From: UBA9732 sp003456855
GTDB taxonomy: Bacteria > Spirochaetota > Spirochaetia > Sphaerochaetales > Sphaerochaetaceae
Assembly: GCA_946626785.1 (NCBI GenBank)
Contig: CAMOUY010000007.1
Coordinates: 1-40,616, forward strand
Length of the DNA stretch: 40,616 nucleotides
Direction: 5' to 3'
The notes under the pieces are model-generated. The model was not told the origin of the DNA. It did not search any database and worked only from the letters and a program-made list of their open reading frames with translations. A program made the position numbers and the translations under genes. The number at the start of each line of letters is the position of its first letter. Position 1 is the stretch's first letter. Shown here piece by piece: positions 8,343 to 16,802 of the stretch.

Positions 8343-9539
8343 TCATTTCTCGATTCTTGTTCTGACCTCTTCCAGAGAAAGACCCTTCTTTCTTGCTATT
8401 TCGGAGATGTCGTCGTATTCGAGCTTTGATCTCTCAACACCATAGCCGTAGCTCTTCTTGACCCTCACAGGTCCGAATTCAGTGTCGATGGTCTCAGTCT
8501 TGCGGGAAAGAACATAGCGGCTGCAGGCCTTCTCCCTTATGCCAAGGGTTGTGGTATGTCTGAAGAACTCCTCAACCATTCTACCCTTGTCCTCAGGTCT
8601 GCAGATCACAGAGAGCAGGATTCCAGGTCTGGACTTCTTCATCCCGATGGACGTTGTGAACACATCCAGAGCCCCTGCCTTGAACAGGGCCTCCTGGGCA
8701 TATCCCACAGCTTCCGCAGTCATGTCATCCAGGTTGCATTCAAGTTCAAGGACCGAATCAGTGGACCCTTCCCTTTCTCCGACCATGATCCTGACGCAGT
8801 TTGCCCTATCAAAGTCCTTCTTGCCCATTCCGTAGCCGATGGATGAGACTGTCATGATGGGCATGCTGCCGAAAGAGGTTGCAAAGTGCTTCAGCAGAGC
8901 AGCCCCGGTAGGGGTGCAGAGCTCTCCCTTGATGTCCTGGGAGTAGATTGGACAATCCTTCAGTATATGGGCTGTTGCAGGTGCAGGCACAGGCAGGATT
9001 CCATGGGCGCATTTGACGGTTCCAGAACCGACATGGATTGGAGAAACGATAACCTCTTCTGCTCCGATTACATCAAAAAGCATGCATACTGCAGTGACAT
9101 CGGCTATTGCATCCATGGTGCCAACTTCATGGAAATGTATCTGGTCAACCGTTGTTCCATGGACCGTTGATTCTGCCTGTGCAATGAGGTTGTAGACTGC
9201 CATGACATCCTTCTTCACCTTATCCGAGATAGGAAGATGAGAGCAGACTATATGCTCGATGTCATGCATTGATGAGTGATGGTGATGATGGTGCTCGTGC
9301 TCATCATGATGGTGATGTTCCTCACCCTCCTCTTCTCCGTTGAAGGTCACGTCCATGTGGCTGCCGGTGATTCCACACTTCTCGGACTTCACAAGACTGT
9401 ACTGGATTCCTGGCAGTCCAAGGGAGTTCAGCTTCTCCACGAAGGTCTTTCTTGCATTCTCATCCATTGTGTCCAGAAGTGCAGCGGTGAGCATGTCACC
9501 TGCGGCTCCCATCGATGCGTCTATGTAAATCGTCTTCAT
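8343..9539 (-). CDS. larC: LarC, nickel insertion protein for the NPN cofactor
   Basis: Nickel chelatase that inserts Ni into the pyridinium bis-thiocarboxylate mononucleotide, the last step of nickel-pincer cofactor synthesis (398 aa). The N-terminus (MKTIYIDASMGAAGDM) is the LarC signature. Residues 69-92 are a His/Glu-rich stretch with 12 His, a likely nickel-binding loop. The C-terminal half (LECNLDDMTAEA, then GMKKSRPG) is also typical. In Lactobacillus larC the two halves are joined by programmed frameshift; here they form one continuous ORF. The start overlaps the larB stop (ATGA), showing translational coupling. It is the last gene of the nickel unit. Confidence 0.95.
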   Translation of the reverse strand: MKTIYIDASMGAAGDMLTAALLDTMDENARKTFVEKLNSLGLPGIQYSLVKSEKCGITGSHMDVTFNGEEEGEEHHHHDEHEHHHHHHSSMHDIEHIVCSHLPISDKVKKDVMAVYNLIAQAESTVHGTTVDQIHFHEVGTMDAIADVTAVCMLFDVIGAEEVIVSPIHVGSGTVKCAHGILPVPAPATAHILKDCPIYSQDIKGELCTPTGAALLKHFATSFGSMPIMTVSSIGYGMGKKDFDRANCVRIMVGEREGSTDSVLELECNLDDMTAEAVGYAQEALFKAGALDVFTTSIGMKKSRPGILLSVICRPEDKGRMVEEFFRHTTTLGIREKACSRYVLSRKTETIDTEFGPVRVKKSYGYGVERSKLEYDDISEIARKKGLSLEEVRTRIEK

Positions 9540-10291
9540 TTCCTTTTCTCCACATGGTTGATCATTGATGCCAGATAACCGGCCCCGAATCCATTGTCTA
9601 TGTTGACCACGCTGACTCCACTAGAGCAGGAGTTCAGCATGCTGAGCAAGGCGGAGAGCCCGTTGAACGATGCCCCGTAGCCGACAGATGTAGGCACGGC
9701 GATGACGGGACAGTCGACAAGGCCACCAAGAACAGATGCAAGTGCACCTTCCATTCCCGCAATGGCTATGACCACTGTGGCTGATGTAAGCTCCTCGAGG
9801 TGTGAGAGGGTTCTGTGAAGTCCCGCCACACCCACATCATAGAGTCTTACGACCTCATTGCCGTAGCTCTCTGCGGTTATTGCGGCCTCCTCGGCAACAG
9901 GGATGTCACTTGTGCCGCCGGTGGCGACCACTATCCTGCCTATTCCATCAGGCTTTGGCATACTACCAACAATGCCGATTCTGGCATCGCTGTAGTACTT
10001 AAAGCCGGGTATGTCCTGCAGACCTTCAGCCTTGGCTCCGTCGATTCTGGTGATCAGGATGCATCCGTTGCCGTCATCGGACAGGGCCTTGGCTATCGCC
10101 TTGATCTGTTCCACGGTCTTTCCGGCTCCGTAGATGACCTCACACTGGCCTTGCCTGAGTTTGCGGTGAAGATCCACCTTTGCGAATCCGAGATCCTCGA
10201 ATGGCTTTGACTTGAGCTTTGACAGAGCCTCGTCAACAGAGACGGAGCCGTCCTTCACGCCTTCAAGCAGTCTTCTGTAATCACTGTTCAT
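9536..10291 (-). CDS. larB: LarB, P2CMN-forming carboxylase/hydrolase of NPN cofactor synthesis
   Basis: Acts first in nickel-pincer cofactor synthesis, carboxylating nicotinic acid adenine dinucleotide and releasing AMP (251 aa). The C-terminal AIR-carboxylase-like (PurE) fold is visible from GGTSDIPVAEEA through AGMEGALASVLGGLVDCPVIAVPTSVGYG to NIDNGFGAG. The upstream in-frame extension to 10357 overlaps larE heavily. The ATG at 10291 has GGAG seven bases upstream and gives the usual start (NSDYRRLLEGVKDG), so I use that. It overlaps larE by 11 bp and larC by 4 bp. Confidence 0.95.
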   Translation of the reverse strand: MNSDYRRLLEGVKDGSVSVDEALSKLKSKPFEDLGFAKVDLHRKLRQGQCEVIYGAGKTVEQIKAIAKALSDDGNGCILITRIDGAKAEGLQDIPGFKYYSDARIGIVGSMPKPDGIGRIVVATGGTSDIPVAEEAAITAESYGNEVVRLYDVGVAGLHRTLSHLEELTSATVVIAIAGMEGALASVLGGLVDCPVIAVPTSVGYGASFNGLSALLSMLNSCSSGVSVVNIDNGFGAGYLASMINHVEKRK

Positions 10292-11033
10292 CCCTTGTCT
10301 CCAAATCAAGAAGGACTCCTTTGTAGTCCTTTCCAAGTTCTTGTTTGATTTTATCACGATAGTCCATCAGCTTTGCAAGCTGTGAGGCCCTGACCTGAAT
10401 TCTGGCATAGCCGTCCAGATAACGTACACGGAAGTCATCGAAACCCATCGAGAACAGCAGCTCCTCCGCATTCTCCGTCATCTTCAATTTCTCTGCGGTT
10501 ATCTGGTCCCCTGTCGGAATCCTTGTGGCAAGACAGGCATAAGCGCTCTTGTTCCAGGTGAACAGTCCAGCTTCCCGGGATCTCTTTCTTATCTCGGCCT
10601 TGGTCAGTTCACAGAGCCTGAGAGGAGAAAGGACCTTCATCTCGCCAAGGGCCCTGTAGCCCGGTCTGTCAGCTATGTCGTCAGAATAGTTCGTACCATC
10701 CAGTATTGTTGTGAAACCATCCTTGGCTGCAGCCTCCAGTATGGTGGAGAATATTCTTCTCTTGCAGTGATAGCATCTGTCCTTCGGGTTTGATGCAACG
10801 ATCGGGTCACAGAGCACATCAACCTCAAGAATCTTCATCTCACAGTCTGTGTACTGTGCGATCCTCTTGGCATCCTCCAGCTCGAATCCCGGCTGGAACT
10901 GTGAGCTCACATAATACGCGATGACTTCCGCATTGCACTTTTTGGCCTCATAGAGCAGATATGATGAGTCCACTCCACCGGAAAAGGCGATTGCAACCTT
11001 GGGATTTTCCTTGAAGAATTCATTCAACGTCAT
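10281..11033 (-). CDS. larE: LarE, sacrificial sulfur transferase of NPN cofactor synthesis
   Basis: ATP-dependent PP-loop enzyme that activates the carboxylates of the pincer precursor and inserts sulfur (250 aa). The PP-loop reads AFSGGVDSSY near residues 16-25. C167 in YACLATR aligns with the cysteine that Lactobacillus LarE sacrifices (Cys176). A further pair, C87xxC90 in RCYHCK, may support either iron-sulfur chemistry or structure. The ATG at 11033 is preferred to a TTG at 11039 because AGGAG lies six bases before it. It starts just after the TPR gene stop (TTGAGTATG). Confidence 0.94.
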   Translation of the reverse strand: MTLNEFFKENPKVAIAFSGGVDSSYLLYEAKKCNAEVIAYYVSSQFQPGFELEDAKRIAQYTDCEMKILEVDVLCDPIVASNPKDRCYHCKRRIFSTILEAAAKDGFTTILDGTNYSDDIADRPGYRALGEMKVLSPLRLCELTKAEIRKRSREAGLFTWNKSAYACLATRIPTGDQITAEKLKMTENAEELLFSMGFDDFRVRYLDGYARIQVRASQLAKLMDYRDKIKQELGKDYKGVLLDLETRDEQ

Positions 11034-11035
11034 AC

Positions 11036-11809
11036 TCAACTCCTACCCCTTCCCTCATAATGAAGGTCGTTCCAGGCAGCCACATAAGCAAAGCCGATCC
11101 AGAACGAATCCCTTTTGACAATATCCTCAAGAGGCTTAACTCCGACTTCATGCAGTGGATATGAGAGCATGGCGTACTCAAGATCCGATTCTTCTTTATC
11201 TGCAAGGTTCTTGAGTTCCTCCACCGTTGTATGGCCCACGAGCAAGGAACAGCCTGCCTTGTATGAGGTATGGTGGCCACAGTCGTAGTCATCGGTGAAC
11301 TTCTCGAGCAAAGTCGCCTTTCCGCCGCAGCGCCTTGCAGCTATTGCCTGCCAGTACATTGCAGCTATCTTCATCTCCTTGTTTGCGAGGTCGTAGCAGA
11401 TCTCCATCTCTTTCATGGACTTCTCATACTGCGCGCTAAAAAAGTATCCAAGTCCAATCTGGTAGGAGACATCCTCGTAGTCAATGGCTCTAAGCTTGAA
11501 AAAGTCCTCAAGACTGCCCTTTGTGTCCAAGGTGTACAGTCTTCTGATGGCCCTCATTCTCAGGGCCTCAGGTCTGGAAGGAAGAAGCTCTACCGCCTGG
11601 TCCAGGAACTTCAGTGCTGATTTGTACCGAAGTTGGAAGATTAATGCCTTTGATAAAGGCAATAGGGCGTCATAACGCTCGTTTGGATCAACAAGGGACT
11701 CGAGATTCCTCTTGATTGCAATTATCTCTTCAGTGTCCTTCACAGTCTCAGGCTTGTTGCCCATCTGTGAATCCGGACCCTCGTGGATGTCGGCAAAGTA
11801 CTTACCCAT
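11036..11809 (-). CDS. TPR-like protein of unknown function within the nickel/NPN operon
   Basis: 257 aa, no signal peptide or membrane segment. Residues about 35-150 are helical repeats resembling tetratricopeptide repeats (RYKSALKFLDQAVELLPSRPEALRMRA; AQYEKSMKEMEICYDL). The second half has a Cys/His cluster (YDCGHHTSYKAGC) that could bind metal. The ATG at 11809 overlaps the upstream permease stop (TGATG) behind GGAGGAGG, so it is tightly coupled to the transporter, and larE follows within a few bases. I do not recognise an orthologue. Position between nickel import and NPN synthesis suggests a scaffold or nickel-delivery role, which is inference only. Confidence 0.75.
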   Translation of the reverse strand: MGKYFADIHEGPDSQMGNKPETVKDTEEIIAIKRNLESLVDPNERYDALLPLSKALIFQLRYKSALKFLDQAVELLPSRPEALRMRAIRRLYTLDTKGSLEDFFKLRAIDYEDVSYQIGLGYFFSAQYEKSMKEMEICYDLANKEMKIAAMYWQAIAARRCGGKATLLEKFTDDYDCGHHTSYKAGCSLLVGHTTVEELKNLADKEESDLEYAMLSYPLHEVGVKPLEDIVKRDSFWIGFAYVAAWNDLHYEGRGRS

Positions 11810-12621
11810 CAAACAACCTCCTCCACTTCCTCTCTCTTGGCACTGAAGTAGATGCTCATGAAATAGAAGCTCAGTGACAGAAGCATTATACATATTCCAG
11901 GGGAAAGAAGATATGCATAGGCCTGCCTTATGAACGCACCATTCTTGTACGCCATGTTGACCATGGTTCCCCAGGTTGGATGGAAGGTGTCTCCAAAACC
12001 AAGGAAGCTCAGGGTGGACTCCATCATGATGCAGCTGTTAAGACCCAGAAGGAACCTGGACAGAAGTATGTCCGAGGTGTTCGGGATTGTATGGTGGACC
12101 AGAATGTGAAGGCTTGAGAAACCCTCTATCCTGAGATTCTCGGTGAATGGACTCTGCTTCAGCTCAAGGACCCTGGCCCTGACTGTCCTGGCAGTTGCGC
12201 TCCAGCTGAAGACAGAGATCAGCATTATAAGGGACAGGCTTCCACCATGTATGAATGAGCCAAGGACTATAAGGATCACAAGCCTTGGAAGCATGGCCAT
12301 GACATCTATCAATCCGTCTGCAAGGCGACCCAAAAGGCTGTCCTCAGCTGCAAGAGCCCCTATCATGGCTCCAAGGGCAAGAGATATCAGACTTGCGCAC
12401 AATCCGGTCACAAGGGTGGTCCTTGTTCCGTAGATGATCTCAGTCATTATGTCATAGCCAAGTCTGTTGGTGCCAAGCAGGTGCTCAGAGGATGGTCTGA
12501 GCCAACTCTGGAACATCTCCTTCTGGCCATATGGAGCAATCACCGATGGAATCGCAGCCATTATCGCAAATCCGAGAAGGAGGACAAGGCCGATTACAAA
12601 CAGAGCTTTGCGTCTATTCAT
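11809..12621 (-). CDS. Nickel/peptide-type ABC transporter permease, NikC/DppC family
   Basis: 270-aa inner-membrane permease with an N-terminal anchor, the OppC-type leader PYGQKEMFQSWLRPSSEHLLGTN and the EAA-like loop ENLRIEGFSSLHILVHHTIPN. Together with the NikB-like permease it would form the channel. Its start overlaps the preceding permease stop by 8 bp and its end overlaps the TPR gene. Sequence alone places it in the oligopeptide/nickel family; the nickel assignment comes from co-transcription with larE, larB and larC. Confidence 0.9.
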   Translation of the reverse strand: MNRRKALFVIGLVLLLGFAIMAAIPSVIAPYGQKEMFQSWLRPSSEHLLGTNRLGYDIMTEIIYGTRTTLVTGLCASLISLALGAMIGALAAEDSLLGRLADGLIDVMAMLPRLVILIVLGSFIHGGSLSLIMLISVFSWSATARTVRARVLELKQSPFTENLRIEGFSSLHILVHHTIPNTSDILLSRFLLGLNSCIMMESTLSFLGFGDTFHPTWGTMVNMAYKNGAFIRQAYAYLLSPGICIMLLSLSFYFMSIYFSAKREEVEEVV

Positions 12622-13546
12622 TTACAAGCCTCCTCTTCGGATCCAGGGCAAGGGCCACCAGATCGGACAGGATTATCGCTATGGCCATTATGGCCGTTGC
12701 CATGAAGAGAATGCCCTGGATCAAAGGATAGTCCAGAGTGTAGACGGCCTCTGTCAGGAGCTTTCCCATGCCGTTGATCGAGAAGATGTTCTCGATGACC
12801 ACAGATCCTGAGACGGCGAGCCCGAGACCAAGACCTATGGTCATAATGAACGGTCCGGATATGTTACCCAGAATGTAGCTGTATCTGATTCTTCTATCGG
12901 TCAACCCACGCTGTCTGGCATAGAGGACATATCTTTCTTTTGACTGCGTAGCCACCATGTTCCTTACAAGAAGATATCTGGACGGTGTCATTCCAATGAC
13001 CAGGGTGGATACAGGCAGAATCAGGTGCACAAAGGTGGAAAGCCCTGCATAGGGCAGGATTCTCAGTTTGAAGCCGAAGACCAAAACCAGAGTCAGTGCA
13101 AGCAGGAACGATGGTATTGCATTGAGCACAATCATCAGAGGCGTCAGCCAGGAGTCGGTTCTCCTCCTTGTGGAGAAGCCTGAGGCAAGACCCAGGACAA
13201 GGCCCAGAAGTGATGAGATTACAATTGCCGGAATGGATATCTTCAAGGTCGGCCAGATTCTCCCCGAGATGAGAGATGACACCGTGGCCTCCTTTTTGAA
13301 GGAGTAGCCCAACGTTCCGTTGAATATGCTTTCTATGTAGTGTATGAACTGACTGAAAAGACTTTCGTCAAGATGAAGGGCATGGACATAGTACTCCTCC
13401 TGCACCGTTGTTAGGCCCTCTTCGGATATTCCCGTCAGATAGGCCAACGGGTTTCCGGGCAGAAGCCTAGGCAAGAGGAAGTTTAGCACTATGACCAGAA
13501 GGAAGCATATGACAGCTGTCAGTATGCTCCTCCATTCCCTTCTCAT
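12614..13546 (-). CDS. Nickel/peptide-type ABC transporter permease, NikB/DppB family
   Basis: 310-aa permease of the OppB/DppB fold. Diagnostic features are the N-terminal helix, the LPGNPLAYLTG motif, the FKKEATVSSLISGRIWPTLKIS segment and the loop TQSKERYVLYARQRGLTDRRIRYSYILGN that contacts the ATPase. It starts 4 bp after the binding-protein stop and overlaps the next permease, consistent with a single polycistron. Confidence 0.9.
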   Translation of the reverse strand: MRREWRSILTAVICFLLVIVLNFLLPRLLPGNPLAYLTGISEEGLTTVQEEYYVHALHLDESLFSQFIHYIESIFNGTLGYSFKKEATVSSLISGRIWPTLKISIPAIVISSLLGLVLGLASGFSTRRRTDSWLTPLMIVLNAIPSFLLALTLVLVFGFKLRILPYAGLSTFVHLILPVSTLVIGMTPSRYLLVRNMVATQSKERYVLYARQRGLTDRRIRYSYILGNISGPFIMTIGLGLGLAVSGSVVIENIFSINGMGKLLTEAVYTLDYPLIQGILFMATAIMAIAIILSDLVALALDPKRRLVNE

Positions 13547-13550
13547 CTAA

Positions 13551-15134
13551 TCAGTTCTCCTTTATGTTGAACCAGGTCTCGACGTTGTTAAGTCCGAAGA
13601 CATTGTCGATCACGTAACCTGTGAACCTGGAGGATACGGCGAAGCTCATGCTGTCCCAGTAGAGAGCCACGACAGGTGTCTGCTCACTGTAGAAGTCCTG
13701 CATTGCATAGGCTCCCTGGTAGTACTCCTCGATGTTCGTGGCCTTTGCCATCATGTTCAGAGCCTCAACGAACTTAGGATCAGTTACCTGGGCTCCACCC
13801 TGTACAGGATGGTTCTTGTCGACATAGATGGTTCCAAGACCATTCATCATTCCCATTCCTGCTGAGGTGAAGCCGAACAGGGCAGCCTGGAACGACACGT
13901 TGTTCTCACTGAACTTGTTGCTTGTCTTTGCGTTGTAGGAGGCGCTGTCCAGGCCATCGAGCTCGACTGAGATGCCAAAGGCCTCCAGCTGGGTCTTTAT
14001 GAGCTCTGCAGCTGCAACCTGTGCCGGACGGTCAAGTCTGTAGGTCAGCATGAATGAGACCGGATACTTTCCATCGGCTCCCCTTGAGTAACCTGCGGCT
14101 GCCATGTAGGAGTCAGCCTTTGCAAGGTCAGTGGCAAGCTGAGTGGTCTCCTTGTAGCCTACTGTGGCCTCAGGGACGAAACCGGTGTTGGCAACCTTTG
14201 CAGTTGCTCCGCCGACATAGGTGACTATCTGGGAGTAGTCTATGGCGCTGGCGACGGCACGTCTGAGATCGGCGTTGCCAAAGAGCTTGCTTGAGTTGTT
14301 GAACGACAGAACCAATGGGGCATTTGCTGCACTATAGTTCAGGATTTCAAGGCCTTTGCTCTGTTTCAGGACATCGAGATAAGTGACACCAACACCAGTT
14401 GAATAGATGAATGTGAAGTCAATGTCCCCGTTCTGCAGGGCCATGTACATGGTGTCCTCGTTGCCGAAGAGATGGTAGACGACCTTGTTCACATTCGGGG
14501 TCTTCGGGTAGTTCTCGTTGACCTTGAAGGTGATTGTACCTGCGGCCTTGTCAAAGCTCTCGAGCACATATGGGCCACAGGTGACCCTTGAATCCTCAAT
14601 CGTCACATCACCGTCCTCATAGAGGTGCTTGGGGACGATTCTGAAGCTTGTCATGTTTGTGAGCTCTCTTACATTGGCAGACTTTAGGGTCAGTGATATT
14701 GACCTTCCATCCTCGCTGATTGTGTAGGACTCGTACTTGGCCTCCGTGACCTTGCCGTCGGAATTTGTCTGGGAGACAAGGTTTGCGCTTCCGGTTGAAT
14801 CCTCATACTGAAGTGTGAAAAGAATATCCTCAGCTGTCACTGCCACACCATCAGACCACTTGAGACCATCGACGATGGTATATGTCCAGGTCTTTGCATC
14901 CTCTGTCGAATAATCTGCCACCAGAGGGTGGAAGCTTCCAGTGCTGTCCTGTCTGACCATAGGAAGTTCCGATACTCCACTTGCAAGCATGTCAAAGGCA
15001 TACTCTCCCTGGACGGCCTTCTCGATCAAGGCAGTTGTTCCAACATGGACCTCTGAGGTCTTCTCCGAGACAGCTGCTCCGAATACGCTCATTGCAATTG
15101 CAAGAAGTGCAATCATTGTCACTGCTTTCTTCAT
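13551..15134 (-). CDS. Family 5 extracellular solute-binding protein (candidate nickel-binding NikA analogue)
   Basis: Periplasmic receptor of the importer (527 aa). Residues 1-20 are a type I signal peptide ending SVFGA with no lipobox Cys, as expected in a diderm with a periplasm. The family 5 signature appears in KTWTYTIVDGLKWSDGVAVTAEDILFTLQY, followed by the usual DLRRAVASAIDY segment. Whether it binds free nickel, a nickel chelate or peptide cannot be decided from the sequence; the downstream nickel-cofactor genes favour nickel. Its start overlaps the ATPase stop (ATGA). Confidence 0.88.
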   Translation of the reverse strand: MKKAVTMIALLAIAMSVFGAAVSEKTSEVHVGTTALIEKAVQGEYAFDMLASGVSELPMVRQDSTGSFHPLVADYSTEDAKTWTYTIVDGLKWSDGVAVTAEDILFTLQYEDSTGSANLVSQTNSDGKVTEAKYESYTISEDGRSISLTLKSANVRELTNMTSFRIVPKHLYEDGDVTIEDSRVTCGPYVLESFDKAAGTITFKVNENYPKTPNVNKVVYHLFGNEDTMYMALQNGDIDFTFIYSTGVGVTYLDVLKQSKGLEILNYSAANAPLVLSFNNSSKLFGNADLRRAVASAIDYSQIVTYVGGATAKVANTGFVPEATVGYKETTQLATDLAKADSYMAAAGYSRGADGKYPVSFMLTYRLDRPAQVAAAELIKTQLEAFGISVELDGLDSASYNAKTSNKFSENNVSFQAALFGFTSAGMGMMNGLGTIYVDKNHPVQGGAQVTDPKFVEALNMMAKATNIEEYYQGAYAMQDFYSEQTPVVALYWDSMSFAVSSRFTGYVIDNVFGLNNVETWFNIKEN

Positions 15135-15772
15135 CTTTCTCTTCTAATCTCCTTGTTTTCAATTCTATAGATTTTCCCAGCGAAGCTTTCAGCAAGCTCC
15201 TGGTCATGTGTTATCAGAAGTATCGAGCCACCGGCCTTCCTTGCCAGTGCAAGCACATTGGCCTGTGTGGAGACATCCAGCATGGAAGTGGCCTCGTCCA
15301 GGATAAGAAGCCTTGGCGAGAACATCAGCGCCTTTGCAAGGGATACCCTTTGCGCCTCTCCGCCTGAGATCTGCATTGGAAGATGCTTCAGTGTCGATGG
15401 TTCAAGCCCTACGCTCCTTGCAACCTCGACTATCCTGTTCTCCATGTGGTGGTATCTGACTATCTCAAGCATCCCGTCATAGATTCTCTGCTTTGGGTCA
15501 AGTGCCAGATGAGGATGCTGATGCACCATCTGGATGCACAGTCCAAGCTTGCGGTCATAGGCCTGCCTTTGGGAGACCAGCACCTTGCCGTCAATCTCGA
15601 CCTTGCCGGACTGGGGTCTGAGGATTCCCGTCAGTATCTTTGCCACAGTGCTCTTGCCGGCACCGCTGTCACCCAGTAGCGCAACAATGGCACTATCCTC
15701 TATCTCAAGTGAGGAATGGCTCAGAACCTGTTTGTCCTTGTAGCTGAAGCTGATGTCATCGAAAAGGATCAT
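15131..15772 (-). CDS. ABC transporter ATPase, NikE-like
   Basis: Cytoplasmic ATPase (213 aa) with Walker A GDSGAGKST, signature ISGGEAQRV, Walker B LLILDEATSMLD and switch His in LLITHDQELA. It is short and lacks the C-terminal OppF extension, as NikE-type subunits do. The ATG at 15772 has GGAGG five bases upstream and overlaps the preceding stop (ATGA); a GTG two codons earlier is less likely. Confidence 0.88.
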   Translation of the reverse strand: MILFDDISFSYKDKQVLSHSSLEIEDSAIVALLGDSGAGKSTVAKILTGILRPQSGKVEIDGKVLVSQRQAYDRKLGLCIQMVHQHPHLALDPKQRIYDGMLEIVRYHHMENRIVEVARSVGLEPSTLKHLPMQISGGEAQRVSLAKALMFSPRLLILDEATSMLDVSTQANVLALARKAGGSILLITHDQELAESFAGKIYRIENKEIRRER

Positions 15773-16677
15773 ATGCACCTCCAGCTATGCTCTCCGTCCT
15801 TCCTGTATCCGACTGAGAAGCAGGATGGACAGGCCTTCGGGCATCTTGAATAGAATGGGCAGCGGGAATCGGACTCCCTAAGCCTTGGAGTCTCCTTCAT
15901 GCCGTTTCTGACCAGAGCATCTATCAGCGCTCTGGTGTAGTTGCAGCCCGGATTGTTCAGAACAACATTCGAGGGTCCCTGCTCCATGACGATTCCGCTT
16001 TCAAGGACAATGACCTTGTCCGTCATGTCGGCAACTGCCATGTCATGGGTGATTATAAGTTTCCCGGCTTCCGGGAATCTGCTGTCCAGAAGCTTCAGGA
16101 AGTTGTCCTTACCAACCTTGTCCAGCCCGTTTGTAGGTTCATCCGCTATGATTAGAGACTCCCTGCCAGTCATTGCAAGGGCTATGGTAACCCTCTGCGC
16201 CATACCTCCTGAAAGCTGGAAAGGATAAAGACCAATGATGTCCTCTGGCTTGTCAAATCCTGCAAGTTTGAGCATATCCAAGCCCTTTTCAAGCATCAAT
16301 CTCTTTTCACATCCATTCTTTCTGAGAGTGTCGAAGAGGTGGTCCCTGACCTTTCTGTGAGGATTCAGAGACTCCAGTCCGTTCTGTGGAATATAGACTA
16401 TTGCAGATCCTGCGGTCTTGAAGACATCCTCTCCCAGATGGGTCCTTCCGCCCTTGCACTGGAGTTTAATATCAAGCCCTTTGCATTTGACGTTCTGAGG
16501 AAGCAGACCCATTATCGACAGTGCGGTCAGAGTCTTTCCGGAACCAGTCTCGCCGATCAGAGCCAGCTTCTCCCCCTGGTGAATGGAGAAGTCCATTGCA
16601 CCCACAAGGGTCTTGACAGAGCTTTTCAAAGAGGCAGTAATCTCGTCTGAATGGTAGGAGAGAACGGTGTCTGGCAT
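15769..16677 (-). CDS. ABC transporter ATPase, NikD-like (OppD family)
   Basis: First gene of the transporter (302 aa). Walker A GETGSGKT, signature LSGGMAQRV, Walker B LIIADEPTNGLD and switch IITHDMAVAD are intact. The Cys-rich C-terminus (SRCPFYSRCPKACPSC) is the OppD-type extension. The reading frame continues to a GTG at 16758 directly after an in-frame TAG. I prefer the ATG at 16677, which places Walker A about 43 residues in, as in relatives, and leaves the repeats and hairpins upstream as untranslated leader. Neither start has a strong Shine-Dalgarno, so this call is uncertain. Confidence 0.85.
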   Translation of the reverse strand: MPDTVLSYHSDEITASLKSSVKTLVGAMDFSIHQGEKLALIGETGSGKTLTALSIMGLLPQNVKCKGLDIKLQCKGGRTHLGEDVFKTAGSAIVYIPQNGLESLNPHRKVRDHLFDTLRKNGCEKRLMLEKGLDMLKLAGFDKPEDIIGLYPFQLSGGMAQRVTIALAMTGRESLIIADEPTNGLDKVGKDNFLKLLDSRFPEAGKLIITHDMAVADMTDKVIVLESGIVMEQGPSNVVLNNPGCNYTRALIDALVRNGMKETPRLRESDSRCPFYSRCPKACPSCFSVGYRKDGEHSWRCI

Positions 16678-16802
16678 CCATTTATCTGGACCGCTTCTGC
16701 GGTTTGCCGTTTCTATGGAAACGGACCTTGGAGGGAACGGTAACGGATGCTTCTGCACCTATGGTCCGCTTCTGCGAACCGATATCCTTTGAATTTTAGC
16801 TT
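16678..16802 (-). promoter_or_regulatory. Repeat-rich leader of the nickel transporter/NPN operon
   Basis: The octamer GCAGAAGC (minus strand) occurs three times, at 16768-16775, 16749-16756 and 16693-16700. The first and third lie in longer similar blocks (CGCAGAAGCGGACC and CGCAGAAGCGGTCC). The third forms a hairpin ACCGC-AGAA-GCGGT. Between the copies lies an inverted repeat CCGTTTC-TATG-GAAACGG (about 16708-16725). Copies in different frames argue against coding conservation. It could be a regulator operator or a folded metal-sensing leader; no known riboswitch was recognised. Confidence 0.45.

Noticed and set aside
16678..16802. NikR operator for the nickel operon
   Set aside because: The GTATGA-N16-TCATAC pattern is absent; the repeats present are of a different kind.
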